Part shown: piece by piece, positions 26,938-35,161 of the stretch | Layout of the letters: each line of letters starts with the position of its first letter | How positions within the stretch are numbered: position 1 is the first letter of the stretch | Source: Fidelibacterota bacterium | Lineage (GTDB): Bacteria > Fidelibacterota > Marinisomatia > Marinisomatales > SCKK01 | Assembly (NCBI GenBank): GCA_004124475.1 | Contig: SCKK01000030.1 | Span: forward strand, 1 to 41,843 | Length of the DNA stretch: 41,843 nucleotides | Direction: 5' to 3' | Translations under genes and position numbers: made by a program | The notes under the pieces: model-generated | Database searches by the model: none | What the model was told of the DNA's origin: nothing | What the model saw: the letters and a program-made list of their open reading frames with translations, nothing else

Positions 26938-27521
26938 AAGTCTGTATTTTTGGTGGAACATTCGATCCCCCTCATATCGGACATTTAATTATTGCTGGAG
27001 CTATCAAGGAAGCCGAGAATATTGACAGGATGATTTTTGTCCCCGCCTTTTTACCCCCGCACAAAGAGGCGTCAGAATTTTCATCGGTCGAGGATAGATT
27101 GAAAATGCTCAAACTTTCTTTGATAGAAACAGATCATTTTGAATTATCGGACATAGAAATAAAGAGAGGCGGCGTATCTTATTCGATTGAAACTATCCGA
27201 GAAATAAAGAAAGAATTTAAGCTAACCAGGGAAGAAATCTATTTCCTTATGGGTAGTGACAGTCTGATTGAATTTAATAATTGGAAAAATCCCGATAAAA
27301 TTTTACGGGAGAGCCAGGTTATTGTTGCTTTGCGTCCCGGATTTCGACCCAGTAAAATCTCTCAGAAATATCTTTCAAAAATCTGGCTTTCTAATGTACT
27401 ACAAGTTGAAATCTCATCAAGTCAAATTCGAAAGCGGGTCCGTTCCAAGCTGAGCATTAAATACCTCGTCCTGGATTCAGTACTTGAATACATTAAGGAA
27501 AAAGAATTGTATCTTCAGTGA
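26934..27521 (+). CDS. nadD: Nicotinate-nucleotide adenylyltransferase
   Basis: NadD transfers AMP from ATP to nicotinate mononucleotide in NAD biosynthesis. The 195 aa protein shows the nucleotidyltransferase motif GGTFDPPHIGH (7-17), the FVPAFLPPHK substrate segment, YFLMGSDSLIEFNNWKNP, and the second ATP motif ISSSQIRKRVR near the C terminus. The start overlaps bamD by 4 bases and the end overlaps the start codon of a decayed antiporter fragment, so it is in a translationally coupled run. Identification is firm. Confidence 0.95.
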   Translation: MKVCIFGGTFDPPHIGHLIIAGAIKEAENIDRMIFVPAFLPPHKEASEFSSVEDRLKMLKLSLIETDHFELSDIEIKRGGVSYSIETIREIKKEFKLTREEIYFLMGSDSLIEFNNWKNPDKILRESQVIVALRPGFRPSKISQKYLSKIWLSNVLQVEISSSQIRKRVRSKLSIKYLVLDSVLEYIKEKELYLQ

Positions 27522-27833
27522 TGGTTGATCAAAATCTTTTGGTTATCTTATCTAAAATATTTTGGGGGATCATCCTTTTACATTGCAGCGGTGAGTATGT
27601 TGTAAAAGGGGGATGTCATATTGCTCGCCTTTTAGCGCCTTACGAGTTAATTTTTATTATTTTTTGGCATCCCGAAGTTTCGTCCCGGACCCTCGGGATC
27701 TCTGGTTCTCCAAAGTATCCGTCAGCTGACAGACGGCTTGTCCGGTGTAAGAATGTCTCCTTTTATCATCGGTTTTACCGTGGTTACTTTTTGGGCAACA
27801 ACATTTCTCGAAATAGTATGTGTTAGGAACTAA
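27521..27833 (+). pseudogene. Remnant of a Na+/Ca2+ antiporter gene interrupted by a mosaic repeat
   Basis: An ATG overlapping the nadD stop opens a frame whose first 39 residues (MVDQNLLVILSKIFWGIILL, then SGEYVVKGGCHIARLL) resemble the first helix and start of the alpha-1 region of CaCA antiporters ('GEYLVKGASSIARRLG'). At about 27638 the similarity stops. After about 115 bases, which contain the palindromic repeat modules, it resumes in another frame at 27753-27827 as MSPFIIGFTVVTFWATTFLE, the expected continuation 'SPFIIGFTVVAFATSxPEL', ending in TAATG at the start of the intact antiporter. The rest of the protein is missing. Frames and order show one gene fragment disrupted by an insertion, then truncated. 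Confidence 0.7.
27668..27752. repeat. Mosaic palindromic repeat inside the antiporter remnant, copy 5
   Basis: The element contains CATCCCGAAGTTTCGTCCCGG closing on CTCGGGATC, and then TCCGTCAGCTGACAGA (27718-27733), a one-mismatch copy of the 16-bp palindrome at 11479-11494. It sits exactly between the two antiporter-like fragments. The sequence on its left (27638-27667) is AT-rich and of unclear origin. Confidence 0.75.
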
Positions 27834-28753
27834 TGGAAATTCTAAAAGATATTACAATTATTCTTCTTACTATTGTAGTTATTGGGAAGGGGGCTATTTG
27901 GCTGGTTGATGCAGCGATTAGAGTTGCAAAACGTCTGGGAATTTCGGAGTTAGTGATCGGGCTGACAATAGTGGCAATTGGCACTTCCGCACCGGAGTTT
28001 GGGGTGACAATTTTAGCTGCCTTCAGAGGAATGTCTGATATTTCAGTAGGAAATATTGTTGGTTCCAACATATTCAATCTGGGATTTATCCTTGGAGGCA
28101 CAGCAGTCATCCATAGTCTCAAAACTAATAGGACTATTGTTCAGAGGGACGGTTTTTTTCTGCTGTTCGGGTCAATCCTATTGGTTGGTTTTTTGTGGAA
28201 CTTGAGTCTGAACCGAACTGAGGGCATAATCCTCTTTGTTCTCCTCATCGTTTATCTTTCTTACTTATATTTGAAAAAGGAGACTGTGGGAGCTGAGGTA
28301 ACCATAGGAAAGTTTCGATGGCAGGATCCAATGTTATTATTATTGGGAATGGGAATGGTTTTGGGTGGATCCCACTTCCTGGTGATTTCAGCAGTCAGCT
28401 TGGCAAAAATCATGGGAGTTTCTGAGTGGGTAATAGGGACAACTATTGTAGCAGCCGGGACTTCAGCGCCTGAATTTGCCACGTCATTGGTGGCTGCCCT
28501 CCGTGGTCGCTACGGCATTTCAGTCGGCAACCTCATTGGCAGTGATATTTTTAACCTTTTTGGCGTTCTGGGATTGGCAGCAATTCTGAGAAATCTTCCT
28601 GTTGATGACGATGCAATACCAAATCTGATTCTTCTGACTCTAATGGTAATACTGGTGTTAATTTTCATGCGCACAGGATGGGTTATTTCCCGAAGAGAAG
28701 GAGTCGTGTTGGTGATCATTGGGTTGAGCCGTTGGATTTATACTTTCTGGTAA
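27833..28753 (+). CDS. Sodium/calcium antiporter, YrbG-type CaCA family
   Basis: This inner-membrane cation antiporter is 306 aa with about ten helices. Both alpha repeats are present and inverted in topology as the family requires: SELVIGLTIVAIGTSAPEFG with SVGNIVGSNIFNLGFILGG (alpha-1), and SEWVIGTTIVAAGTSAPEFA with SVGNLIGSDIFNLFGVLG (alpha-2). The conserved Gly-Thr-Ser-Ala-Pro-Glu and Gly-Ser-Asn/Asp residues that line the ion path are intact. Its ATG overlaps the TAA of the upstream antiporter remnant (TAATG), so it may still depend on translation through that fragment. Probable Ca2+ or Na+ efflux; exact ion specificity cannot be read from sequence. Confidence 0.94.
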   Translation: MEILKDITIILLTIVVIGKGAIWLVDAAIRVAKRLGISELVIGLTIVAIGTSAPEFGVTILAAFRGMSDISVGNIVGSNIFNLGFILGGTAVIHSLKTNRTIVQRDGFFLLFGSILLVGFLWNLSLNRTEGIILFVLLIVYLSYLYLKKETVGAEVTIGKFRWQDPMLLLLGMGMVLGGSHFLVISAVSLAKIMGVSEWVIGTTIVAAGTSAPEFATSLVAALRGRYGISVGNLIGSDIFNLFGVLGLAAILRNLPVDDDAIPNLILLTLMVILVLIFMRTGWVISRREGVVLVIIGLSRWIYTFW

Positions 28754-29053
28754 GATAAAGTGAATATGTTTTTCAAAACTGTTGAACCGGAAGGGGAATA
28801 TTGGAGTGATGTCCCAGAGGGACTCCTGCGGAGGAGTATGGAGTAATGGGACGTGATAATTCACTACTCCCCCAATACGTTTCTCCGTCACTACCCCGAT
28901 ACCCTGAAACTTCGGGATTCCTCCCTACCCCAGTACGCTCGTTCCTCGCTACGGGGCTGGCAGGGCAGGCACTCACCACTCACCAATCCCTCTTTTCGTG
29001 TTGTTGAGGAATCTTATGTTTATGTTGTACCCACTTTTTCGTTGTATTGAGCA
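28754..29053. repeat. Repeat-rich gap: mosaic palindromes, copy 6
   Basis: The gap of 300 bases contains GTCCCAGAGGGACTCCTGCGG closing on AGGAGT (28811-28838), homologous to 38761-38789; then ACCCTGAAACTTCGGGATT (28901-28919); then CCCCAGTACGCTCGTTCCTC closing on TACGGGG (about 28929-28956); then GGCAGGGCAGGC and a short heptamer pair (ACTCACCACTCACC, 28971-28984). Read on the - strand this is the same module order as copy 3. Open frames on both strands across it are by-products. The final ~60 bases are AT-rich leader for ftsE. Confidence 0.85.
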
Positions 29054-29704
29054 ATGATTTGGTTCGATAATGTTACTTGTACCTTTGTAAAAGGTGCAGG
29101 GTTGTTCGATGCTACATTTGAAGTAGAAAAAGGAGAATTTGTCTTTGTGATTGGACCTACAGGTGCAGGAAAAACAACGCTTTTAAAATTAGTTTATATG
29201 GAAATATTTCCTGATAAAGGGAAGGTAGTTGTAGACAAGTATAATTCCTCAAAAATAAAACAAAGGCAGATTCCTTTGTTAAGAAGAAAAGTAGGGATGG
29301 TTTTTCAGGAATTCGAGTTACTTTCGGATAGAAATGTTTTTGAGAATATTGCGCTGCCATTAAAAGTTAGAGGGGAAAAGAAAAGGGAAATCAAATCAAA
29401 AGTTTATCACGTTTTAGATGAACTTGATATTTCCGATAAGGCGGGTCACTACCCTTCTGAACTGTCAGGGGGCGAAAAGCAGATAGTATCTCTTGCTAGA
29501 GCTATTGTAAAAGATCCAATTGTAATACTTGCGGATGAACCTACAGGAAATCTTGATCCTGTTTCATCCTTTAAGATATTGACATTATTAGAACAAATTA
29601 ATAAAGAGGGTACGGCTGTAATCATGGCATCGCACAACTATAATCTTATTAAAGATCGCGGTCATCGATTTATTGAAGTTGTGGATGGCCGTGTTAGTGC
29701 ATGA
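29054..29704 (+). CDS. ftsE: Cell-division ATP-binding protein FtsE
   Basis: FtsE is the ATPase of the FtsEX complex, which activates septal or side-wall peptidoglycan hydrolases. It is 216 aa. Visible motifs are Walker [10 protein letters not shown] (34-42), [20 protein letters not shown] (Q loop), ABC signature LSGGEKQ, Walker [14 protein letters not shown] and the switch histidine in MASHNY. It overlaps ftsX by 4 bases (ATGA), the invariant FtsEX gene pairing, which separates it from other MacB- or LolD-type ATPases. Confidence 0.94.
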   Translation: MIWFDNVTCTFVKGAGLFDATFEVEKGEFVFVIGPTGAGKTTLLKLVYMEIFPDKGKVVVDKYNSSKIKQRQIPLLRRKVGMVFQEFELLSDRNVFENIALPLKVRGEKKREIKSKVYHVLDELDISDKAGHYPSELSGGEKQIVSLARAIVKDPIVILADEPTGNLDPVSSFKILTLLEQINKEGTAVIMASHNYNLIKDRGHRFIEVVDGRVSA

Positions 29705-30570
29705 TGGAAACTTTTCTATACTTGATAGCAGAAGGCTTTAAAAACCTCTGGCGCGAAAAATTATCAGTATTTGCATCGATTTTTGCTATTGCTATAGCCA
29801 TGAGTTTCGTTGTTTTTGGAGGGATAACAGGGCAGGATTTTTCAAGAATAATAAAAGTTGCACGCTCCCAATATGAACTCCAGGTATTTTTCTCTCCTAT
29901 GATTAGTGACAGTGAGGCGAGTCGTCATGTGGATGAAATCATAAAAATAAGAGGCGTAAAATCTGCCAATCTGGTAACCAAACAGGAGGCAGCGGAAATA
30001 TTCGAACGGGAATTCGGGGAAAACCTGTTTGATCTTCTTAGAGAAAATCCACTACCATCCAGTTGTGTGGTAAAATTTGATGAGAATGTGAAAAAAAAGT
30101 TTGATGTTCACCCCATCGTGAATCAGATAAAAATGATTAAGGACGTTGAGGAAGTACGGTATCAGGGGAGACTAATAACCATAATTGAGAGATACTATCA
30201 GGGTTTTTTTACCATCGTCACCGGGATTTTTGTAATTATACTTCTTGGTACCATGATCTTAATTTTTAACACAATCAGACTGACTATCTATTCGCGCCGG
30301 GACCTGATTCGAGCGTTAAAATTAGTAGGTGCAACCAATCGATTTGTCCGGTTTCCATTTATGGTAGAGGGAATGATTGAAGGATTTATTGCTGCAATGC
30401 TTGCTGGGAGTTTCGCTTATGGATTTATAAGAGTCTCTAATTATTTTCTTGCCGTATTTACACGATATAAAATTCATTGGGATTGGCAGGTTATGTGGCA
30501 ATTTGTTGGGCTTATGGTTCTATTTTCATTAATTGCCAGTCGTCAAGCGGTAAGAAAATTTTTAAAGTAA
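29701..30570 (+). CDS. ftsX: Cell-division protein FtsX
   Basis: This is the membrane half of FtsEX, converting ATP hydrolysis by FtsE into activation of periplasmic hydrolases or their activators. The 289 aa protein has four hydrophobic helices (about 24-45, 165-195, 220-245, 263-280) with an extracytoplasmic domain between the first and second containing VKSANLVTKQEAAEIFEREF, typical of FtsX. The cytoplasmic motif RRDLIRALKLVGATNRFVRFPF is the family's coupling segment. It is followed by an 79-base gap before hrcA. Confidence 0.94.
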   Translation: MMETFLYLIAEGFKNLWREKLSVFASIFAIAIAMSFVVFGGITGQDFSRIIKVARSQYELQVFFSPMISDSEASRHVDEIIKIRGVKSANLVTKQEAAEIFEREFGENLFDLLRENPLPSSCVVKFDENVKKKFDVHPIVNQIKMIKDVEEVRYQGRLITIIERYYQGFFTIVTGIFVIILLGTMILIFNTIRLTIYSRRDLIRALKLVGATNRFVRFPFMVEGMIEGFIAAMLAGSFAYGFIRVSNYFLAVFTRYKIHWDWQVMWQFVGLMVLFSLIASRQAVRKFLK

Positions 30571-30649
30571 TATGCTCTTCCGGACGAACATAAGACCTTG
30601 ATTCTACATATTCCATATCTTAATTTTTAATAACTATAAGAATGGGATT

Positions 30650-31684
30650 ATGACAAAATTTGAAACAAAATCAGACCTTTCTCAGAGGGGAAAAAACATT
30701 TTGAAATATGTTATTGAAGATTTTATTGAAACTGCTGCACCCGTACCGTCAATTAGGCTGAAGAATAAATTCCAGATAAATTTGAGTACAGCTTCTATCC
30801 GTCACACCTTACATTTTCTGGAAGGGGTTGGTCTTTTAGATCATCTTCATAGCTCTTCCGGTCGTGTTCCAACTAACCTTGGATATCGGTTTTATGTGGA
30901 CGAATTGATGGAAATAGAATCCCCGTTAAAAAACGAGATATTACATTTCAAAAGGGAGCTTGAGGAAGTAGCGTTTAATGTCGAAAAAATCTTGCAGAAG
31001 ACAGCAGATTCTTTATCTGCGATTTCGTACTTATTTGGATTCGCTTTTTTTTCACTTTCTCAAAATATTGTCCTTACTGATCTGGATTTGGTCCTGTTAA
31101 GCTCTGGTAAAATATTATTGATACTGGGTTTTCAATCCGACAACGTAAAATCCATTATACTCGAACTCGAATCTGAAATTCGTTCATCACAGTTAGTATT
31201 TACAGCATCAATCCTTAGGGAACGGCTTCTCGGACTATCAATCGAGGAAATTCACCAAACAATAGGTGATCGATTAAAGGAAAGTGAAGTATCCAAGGAT
31301 GAATTGGTATCATTTCTGATCAGGAATGTGAATTCTATTTTCATTACGGAAGAACAGGGGAAAGTATATACCTCTAATAAAGATCTGTTGTTACAAAATC
31401 CCGAATTCAATGAGTCACAATTTATTCAATCGGTGGTATCTGTTCTGGATAATGATGAATTTTTCATTCAATCATTATCCAATGAGTTAAGTGAAATGGA
31501 AACGGAATCATTGATTGGTCAAGAAAATGAAGAAGAGGCAATTCAAGATTGCTCTATTGTGACAAGTAAGTTTAAACTAGGCGATTTGAATGGTCGAATG
31601 GGCATTATCGGACCCACTAGAATGGCATACCGTCAGGCATATGCGGTAATCACCCTATTAACAAATGTATTAAAGCAGGTGTAA
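30650..31684 (+). CDS. hrcA: Heat-inducible transcription repressor HrcA
   Basis: HrcA represses chaperone operons by binding CIRCE operators. The 344 aa protein has an N-terminal winged-helix domain (LSQRGKNILKYVIEDFIETA, then APVPSIRLKNKFQINLSTASIRHTL with SSSGRVPTNLGYRFYVDEL, a family hallmark), a central dimerisation insert, and a C-terminal GAF-like domain ending LNGRMGIIGPTRMAYRQAYA. It starts an operon with grpE and dnaJ. I looked for the CIRCE consensus (TTAGCACTC-N9-GAGTGCTAA) in the leader 30571-30649 and saw none, so autoregulation through that operator is not evident here. Confidence 0.95.
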   Translation: MTKFETKSDLSQRGKNILKYVIEDFIETAAPVPSIRLKNKFQINLSTASIRHTLHFLEGVGLLDHLHSSSGRVPTNLGYRFYVDELMEIESPLKNEILHFKRELEEVAFNVEKILQKTADSLSAISYLFGFAFFSLSQNIVLTDLDLVLLSSGKILLILGFQSDNVKSIILELESEIRSSQLVFTASILRERLLGLSIEEIHQTIGDRLKESEVSKDELVSFLIRNVNSIFITEEQGKVYTSNKDLLLQNPEFNESQFIQSVVSVLDNDEFFIQSLSNELSEMETESLIGQENEEEAIQDCSIVTSKFKLGDLNGRMGIIGPTRMAYRQAYAVITLLTNVLKQV

Positions 31685-31697
31685 AACTATTAATCTA

Positions 31698-32279
31698 ATG
31701 CCGACTAAAAAATCAACAAGCAGTAAAAAAACAGCGACATCTAAAAAGAAAAAGTCGGCAAAAAAGAGAGAAACTGTACTCCTTACAAAAGAGATAAAGG
31801 TGTTAAAGGAATCTTTGACTAATATTGAAAACAGGCATCTTCGGCTCAAGGCGGAGTTTGATAATTATCGCAAAAGGAAAGACCGTGAAATCATAAGGGT
31901 TTTGGAATATAGGGGAGAAAACATAATAAAGTTATTTCTTCCTGTAATCGATGACTTGGAAAGAATGTTAGATTCGGTAAATGGTAACCCCGAATATTCG
32001 GGGGAGAATGTTGTTTCCATTGCTGATGGTATAACTATGATATTAGAAAAATTATTGAAGAATTTAAGAGAAGTCGGGGTAAAACCGTTTGACTCAATTG
32101 GATCGCAATTTGATCCTGATTTACATGATGCCCTTATGATGCAACCTTCTGAAAAGCACGGAGAACACGAAGTAATATCAGAGTTTGAGAAAGGATATCA
32201 ATATAAGGATAGAGTGATTCGACATGCAAAAGTTGTGGTGAGTACTGGACAACAGAAAAAAGAGAAATCTGTGAAATGA
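31698..32279 (+). CDS. grpE: Nucleotide exchange factor GrpE
   Basis: GrpE drives ADP release from DnaK. The 193 aa protein has a lysine- and serine-rich disordered N terminus (about 1-25), a long coiled coil (about 28-65, with RHLRLKAEFDNYRKRKDRE), and the C-terminal beta domain with GVKPFDSIGSQFDPDLHDAL and the GYQYKDRVIRHAKVVVS ending, all family signatures. It starts 13 bases after hrcA and overlaps dnaJ by 4 bases. The dnaK gene that usually accompanies it is not in the window. Confidence 0.96.
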   Translation: MPTKKSTSSKKTATSKKKKSAKKRETVLLTKEIKVLKESLTNIENRHLRLKAEFDNYRKRKDREIIRVLEYRGENIIKLFLPVIDDLERMLDSVNGNPEYSGENVVSIADGITMILEKLLKNLREVGVKPFDSIGSQFDPDLHDALMMQPSEKHGEHEVISEFEKGYQYKDRVIRHAKVVVSTGQQKKEKSVK

Positions 32280-33391
32280 AACGAGACTACTATGATGTAT
32301 TGGGCGTTGATCGAAACGCTGATGAATCCGAAATTAAAAGGGCTTATCGTAAATTGGCAATGAAATATCATCCGGATAGAAATCCCGGAAATAATGAGGC
32401 AGAAATACAATTTAAAGAGGCAGCAGAAGCTTATTCGGTACTTAGTAATTCCCAAAAACGAACACAATATAATCAGTTTGGGCATTCAGGTATAGAGGAA
32501 GCGGGTGGTTTTGGAGGATTTGGATTTCAGGACTTCGATCTTTCTGATGCATTGCGCACCTTTATGGATGGATTCGGCTCATTCGAAGACTTTTTTGGTG
32601 GTGGGCGAAGAGCGAGGAGTAGAAGTCGAAAAGGAGGTGATTTAAGAATTTCTCTTCCCGTAGACCTTGAAGAGATTTACTCGGGGGTCACCAAAACAAT
32701 TAAAGTTAAGCGATACGAAACATGTAAAGAATGTATTGGGTTGGGTGCAGCTTCAGGACACATGCCGTCCAGGTGTATTACCTGTAATGGTTCTGGTGAA
32801 TTGCGTCAAGTTACAAGATCTATACTTGGACAATTTGTTAATGTAACTGAATGTCCCCGCTGTAATGGGACGGGTGAAATCATTTCAAATCCATGTCGTA
32901 AATGCGCCGGTGCGGGTCGTATCAGTAAAAAGGTGGAAATAACTATAAAAGTTCCAGCGGGAGTATCTACTGGGAATTATATGACATTAACAGGACAGGG
33001 TAGTAAAGGTGAAAGAGGTCAACCAGCAGGTGATCTTTACGTTGTTTTTGAAGAGAAAGAACACAAATATTTTACACGCCATGGGAATGATGTATTAACT
33101 GAATTGGAAGTTCCTATTTATCAAGCAGTTCTCGGGGATGCAGTTGAAATACCAACCCTTACAGGAAAAGCTAAATTGACAATTCCACCAGGCATCCAGT
33201 CCGGTAAGATTTTGAGAATGCGTGGAAAAGGTTTCACACAGCTAAGGGGGAGCCGGAGAGGAGATCAATTCGTGCGAATCCAGGTGAAAACGCCTACATC
33301 TTTAAATAAAAAACAAAAGGCGCTTTTTGAGCAACTAAAGGCTTCTAACGGGAGAGCTGAAAAAATATCTGTACGAAAAGTAAAATCATAA
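32276..33391 (+). CDS. dnaJ: Chaperone DnaJ (type I Hsp40)
   Basis: DnaJ delivers unfolded clients to DnaK and stimulates its ATPase. The 371 aa protein has a J domain (1-70) with HPD at 32-34, a Gly/Phe-rich linker (FGGFGFQDFD), a zinc-binding domain with four CxxCxGxG-type repeats (CKECIGLG, CITCNGSG, CPRCNGTG, CRKCAGAG), and two C-terminal substrate-binding domains ending in GKGFTQLRGSRRGD. This full type I layout distinguishes it from CbpA. The start overlaps grpE by 4 bases. Confidence 0.97.
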   Translation: MKRDYYDVLGVDRNADESEIKRAYRKLAMKYHPDRNPGNNEAEIQFKEAAEAYSVLSNSQKRTQYNQFGHSGIEEAGGFGGFGFQDFDLSDALRTFMDGFGSFEDFFGGGRRARSRSRKGGDLRISLPVDLEEIYSGVTKTIKVKRYETCKECIGLGAASGHMPSRCITCNGSGELRQVTRSILGQFVNVTECPRCNGTGEIISNPCRKCAGAGRISKKVEITIKVPAGVSTGNYMTLTGQGSKGERGQPAGDLYVVFEEKEHKYFTRHGNDVLTELEVPIYQAVLGDAVEIPTLTGKAKLTIPPGIQSGKILRMRGKGFTQLRGSRRGDQFVRIQVKTPTSLNKKQKALFEQLKASNGRAEKISVRKVKS

Positions 33392-33841
33392 GTGGCAATG
33401 ACACCGCAGGAAAAACTGATATTTAAATTTTTACTTACTGTTCTGATTGTTGGTTTGGTTACTGGATTTGTTCGGCGAGAATGGTTTTCTGATACCCTGT
33501 TAGATATGGAAGAAGCATCAAAGATGGCAGGGGAGATTGAGGCTATTGTTACTAATATCAAAAACGAAAAAATAAATTTAAAAGATGAGATGGTTCAAGG
33601 AAACGAGAAAACTGAAATTAACGTGAAAGATAGTTCAATTATTCCCGCTGGCAAGGTAAATTTAAACACTTCAACAAAAACAGAATTGATGTTGCTGCCT
33701 AGCATTGGCCCTGCCCTGGCAGAAAGAATCCTGATCTACCGGCAGGACTATGGATTCTTCCAGAGCATTGACGACCTGTTGAAAGTGAAAGGAATCGGAA
33801 AGAAGACCCTCGAAAGGCTTCGAGACCTGGTGACTATCTAG
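33392..33841 (+). CDS. Membrane-anchored ComEA-like helix-hairpin-helix protein, first copy
   Basis: The 149 aa protein has an N-terminal hydrophobic anchor (about 10-27) and a linker, then a C-terminal double HhH domain (about 88-149): VNLNTSTKTELMLLPSIGPA, LAERILIYRQDYGFF, and VKGIGKKTLERL. This is the DNA-binding domain of ComEA, the periplasmic receptor in DNA uptake. Start options are GTG at 33392, directly after the dnaJ stop, or ATG at 33398. A second protein with the same C-terminal domain but a different N terminus follows 66 bases later. Function as DNA receptor is inferred from the domain only; no comEC is present. Confidence 0.82.
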   Translation: MAMTPQEKLIFKFLLTVLIVGLVTGFVRREWFSDTLLDMEEASKMAGEIEAIVTNIKNEKINLKDEMVQGNEKTEINVKDSSIIPAGKVNLNTSTKTELMLLPSIGPALAERILIYRQDYGFFQSIDDLLKVKGIGKKTLERLRDLVTI

Positions 33842-33907
33842 GTTGCCTAATGTCAACGATTCTAACTAAGGATATTAAAGGGACAGCTAGGTAGGAGGAA
33901 ACTAATT

Positions 33908-34363
33908 ATGGTATTTCATGCCGACATAGCAGTTGCACTGATACTCATTGCCCTTGGAGTAGGTTTCTGGGTAATTACCAAAGCCCGTAGCCAAGACGCA
34001 GCTAATATAAGACGGTTTGGGACATTTCTGGGGTATTTCATCGTCGTCGTCTCTTTTCTGACCCTACTATTTGCCGGATACTACACCCTGCGGTATTGGG
34101 GAGAGGGGCAGTTCAGCAAACCTGTTGCCGCCCATGTGGTCGAAGCAAAAGATGTTCAGAGGATTTTGACAGAAAAGGTGAATCTAAACACCGCTTCAAA
34201 AACGGAGTTGATGTCTTTACCCGGGATTGGGCCCTCGATTGCAGAAAGGATAATATTTTACAGAGATGACCATGGTCATTTCAAAAAAGTGGAAGACATT
34301 ACGAAGGTGAAAGGTATTGGTAAGGCAACGTTGGGGAAAATCCGAGATTTAGTTACCCTGTAA
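33908..34363 (+). CDS. Membrane-anchored ComEA-like helix-hairpin-helix protein, second copy
   Basis: The 151 aa protein has two hydrophobic helices (about 5-24 and 38-60) followed by a C-terminal double HhH domain nearly identical in layout to that of the preceding gene (VNLNTASKTELMSLPGIGPS, AERIIFYRDDHGHF, VKGIGKATLGKIRDLVTL). A strong ribosome-binding site (TAGGAGGAAAC) lies before the ATG. The N-terminal half uses more C- and G-ending codons than the AT-rich neighbours, which could mean a different origin for that half. It probably arose by tandem duplication of the HhH domain with a swapped membrane anchor. Substrate presumed to be DNA. Confidence 0.82.
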   Translation: MVFHADIAVALILIALGVGFWVITKARSQDAANIRRFGTFLGYFIVVVSFLTLLFAGYYTLRYWGEGQFSKPVAAHVVEAKDVQRILTEKVNLNTASKTELMSLPGIGPSIAERIIFYRDDHGHFKKVEDITKVKGIGKATLGKIRDLVTL

Positions 34364-34399
34364 ATGTAACTGATTATTTCATTACGAGTGGGTGAAAGT

Positions 34400-35161
34400 A
34401 TGGAACAACCGAAAAAAAGAGTAAATAAATGGTGGATTCGTGACCTGCTCGAATTAGGAATACTTGTCGGGATAATAATGTTAATTGTAGTCATTTATAC
34501 TCCTCGTGTTATCTGGAATGAGGAAGATGCCGTCCGGGATGATAGTCATTTTCGTATGGAAAATATTTATGACGTGCTTTTTTATTATAATCGTATTGTA
34601 GGTAAGAATGATGACGATGGACTATGGGCTATGAATGTAGTTAATGCTGCTCGTGATTCATTGACCGCAGATTCTACATATTTAGGAAAACAAAAAATTT
34701 ATCTACATGACAAAGTTGTAGAAGTTGATATATTTAGAAATTTCGATGTAGTATATGATACTTCATTTGGATTTCTTAAAAGTCGGAAAGATACATTGAT
34801 CGATACTGTCTTCACGGTTCTCACTCAAAATGTAGAGCAGAATACGGTTGACACGACTTTTGTTCGATTAAATATGGTTGGACCTTTTTTAAATGATATT
34901 TTATTTATTAGTATATACGATACGGTTATTTCCTCGCACGTTGAGGTTATTTCCTATTATGATTCTTATATGCCGGATTCTTCAATGTTTTACTGTCCAT
35001 TGACAAATAAACTATATGAGATAGATGTGGAGGAGGGTGACTTAAAAGTAGAAAGTCCTATTAAGAATTCTTATTTGGATAGACGCTATCTTATCTTTTC
35101 TTTCAGGTCTAATTCTCATGGTTCAATTACGAATGGGGAAAAGAGTTGGGCCAGGTTCTGA
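34400..35161 (+). CDS. Single-pass anchored protein of unknown function
   Basis: The 253 aa protein (ATG at 34400, with GGGTGA upstream; a GTG at 34388 is in frame) has a basic N-terminal tail (EQPKKRVNKWWIRDLLELG), one transmembrane helix (about 17-37, ILVGIIMLIVVIYTPRV) and a soluble, presumably periplasmic domain rich in beta-branched and Asp/Tyr residues. Near the end is MFYCPLTNKLYEIDVEEGDL, followed by a SxxYLDRRYLIF strand. I do not recognise the family. Its place between the HhH genes and a PilM-like gene suggests a link to a membrane-spanning DNA or pilus apparatus, but that is inference only. Confidence 0.7.
   Translation: MEQPKKRVNKWWIRDLLELGILVGIIMLIVVIYTPRVIWNEEDAVRDDSHFRMENIYDVLFYYNRIVGKNDDDGLWAMNVVNAARDSLTADSTYLGKQKIYLHDKVVEVDIFRNFDVVYDTSFGFLKSRKDTLIDTVFTVLTQNVEQNTVDTTFVRLNMVGPFLNDILFISIYDTVISSHVEVISYYDSYMPDSSMFYCPLTNKLYEIDVEEGDLKVESPIKNSYLDRRYLIFSFRSNSHGSITNGEKSWARF

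Noticed and set aside
28773-29050. ORFs on both strands in the repeat gap before ftsE
   Set aside because: Both strands are open because the palindromes are GC-rich and stop-poor; sequence is repetitive and has no ribosome-binding site.
30571-30649. CIRCE operator in front of hrcA
   Set aside because: The TTAGCACTC-N9-GAGTGCTAA consensus was looked for and is not visible.
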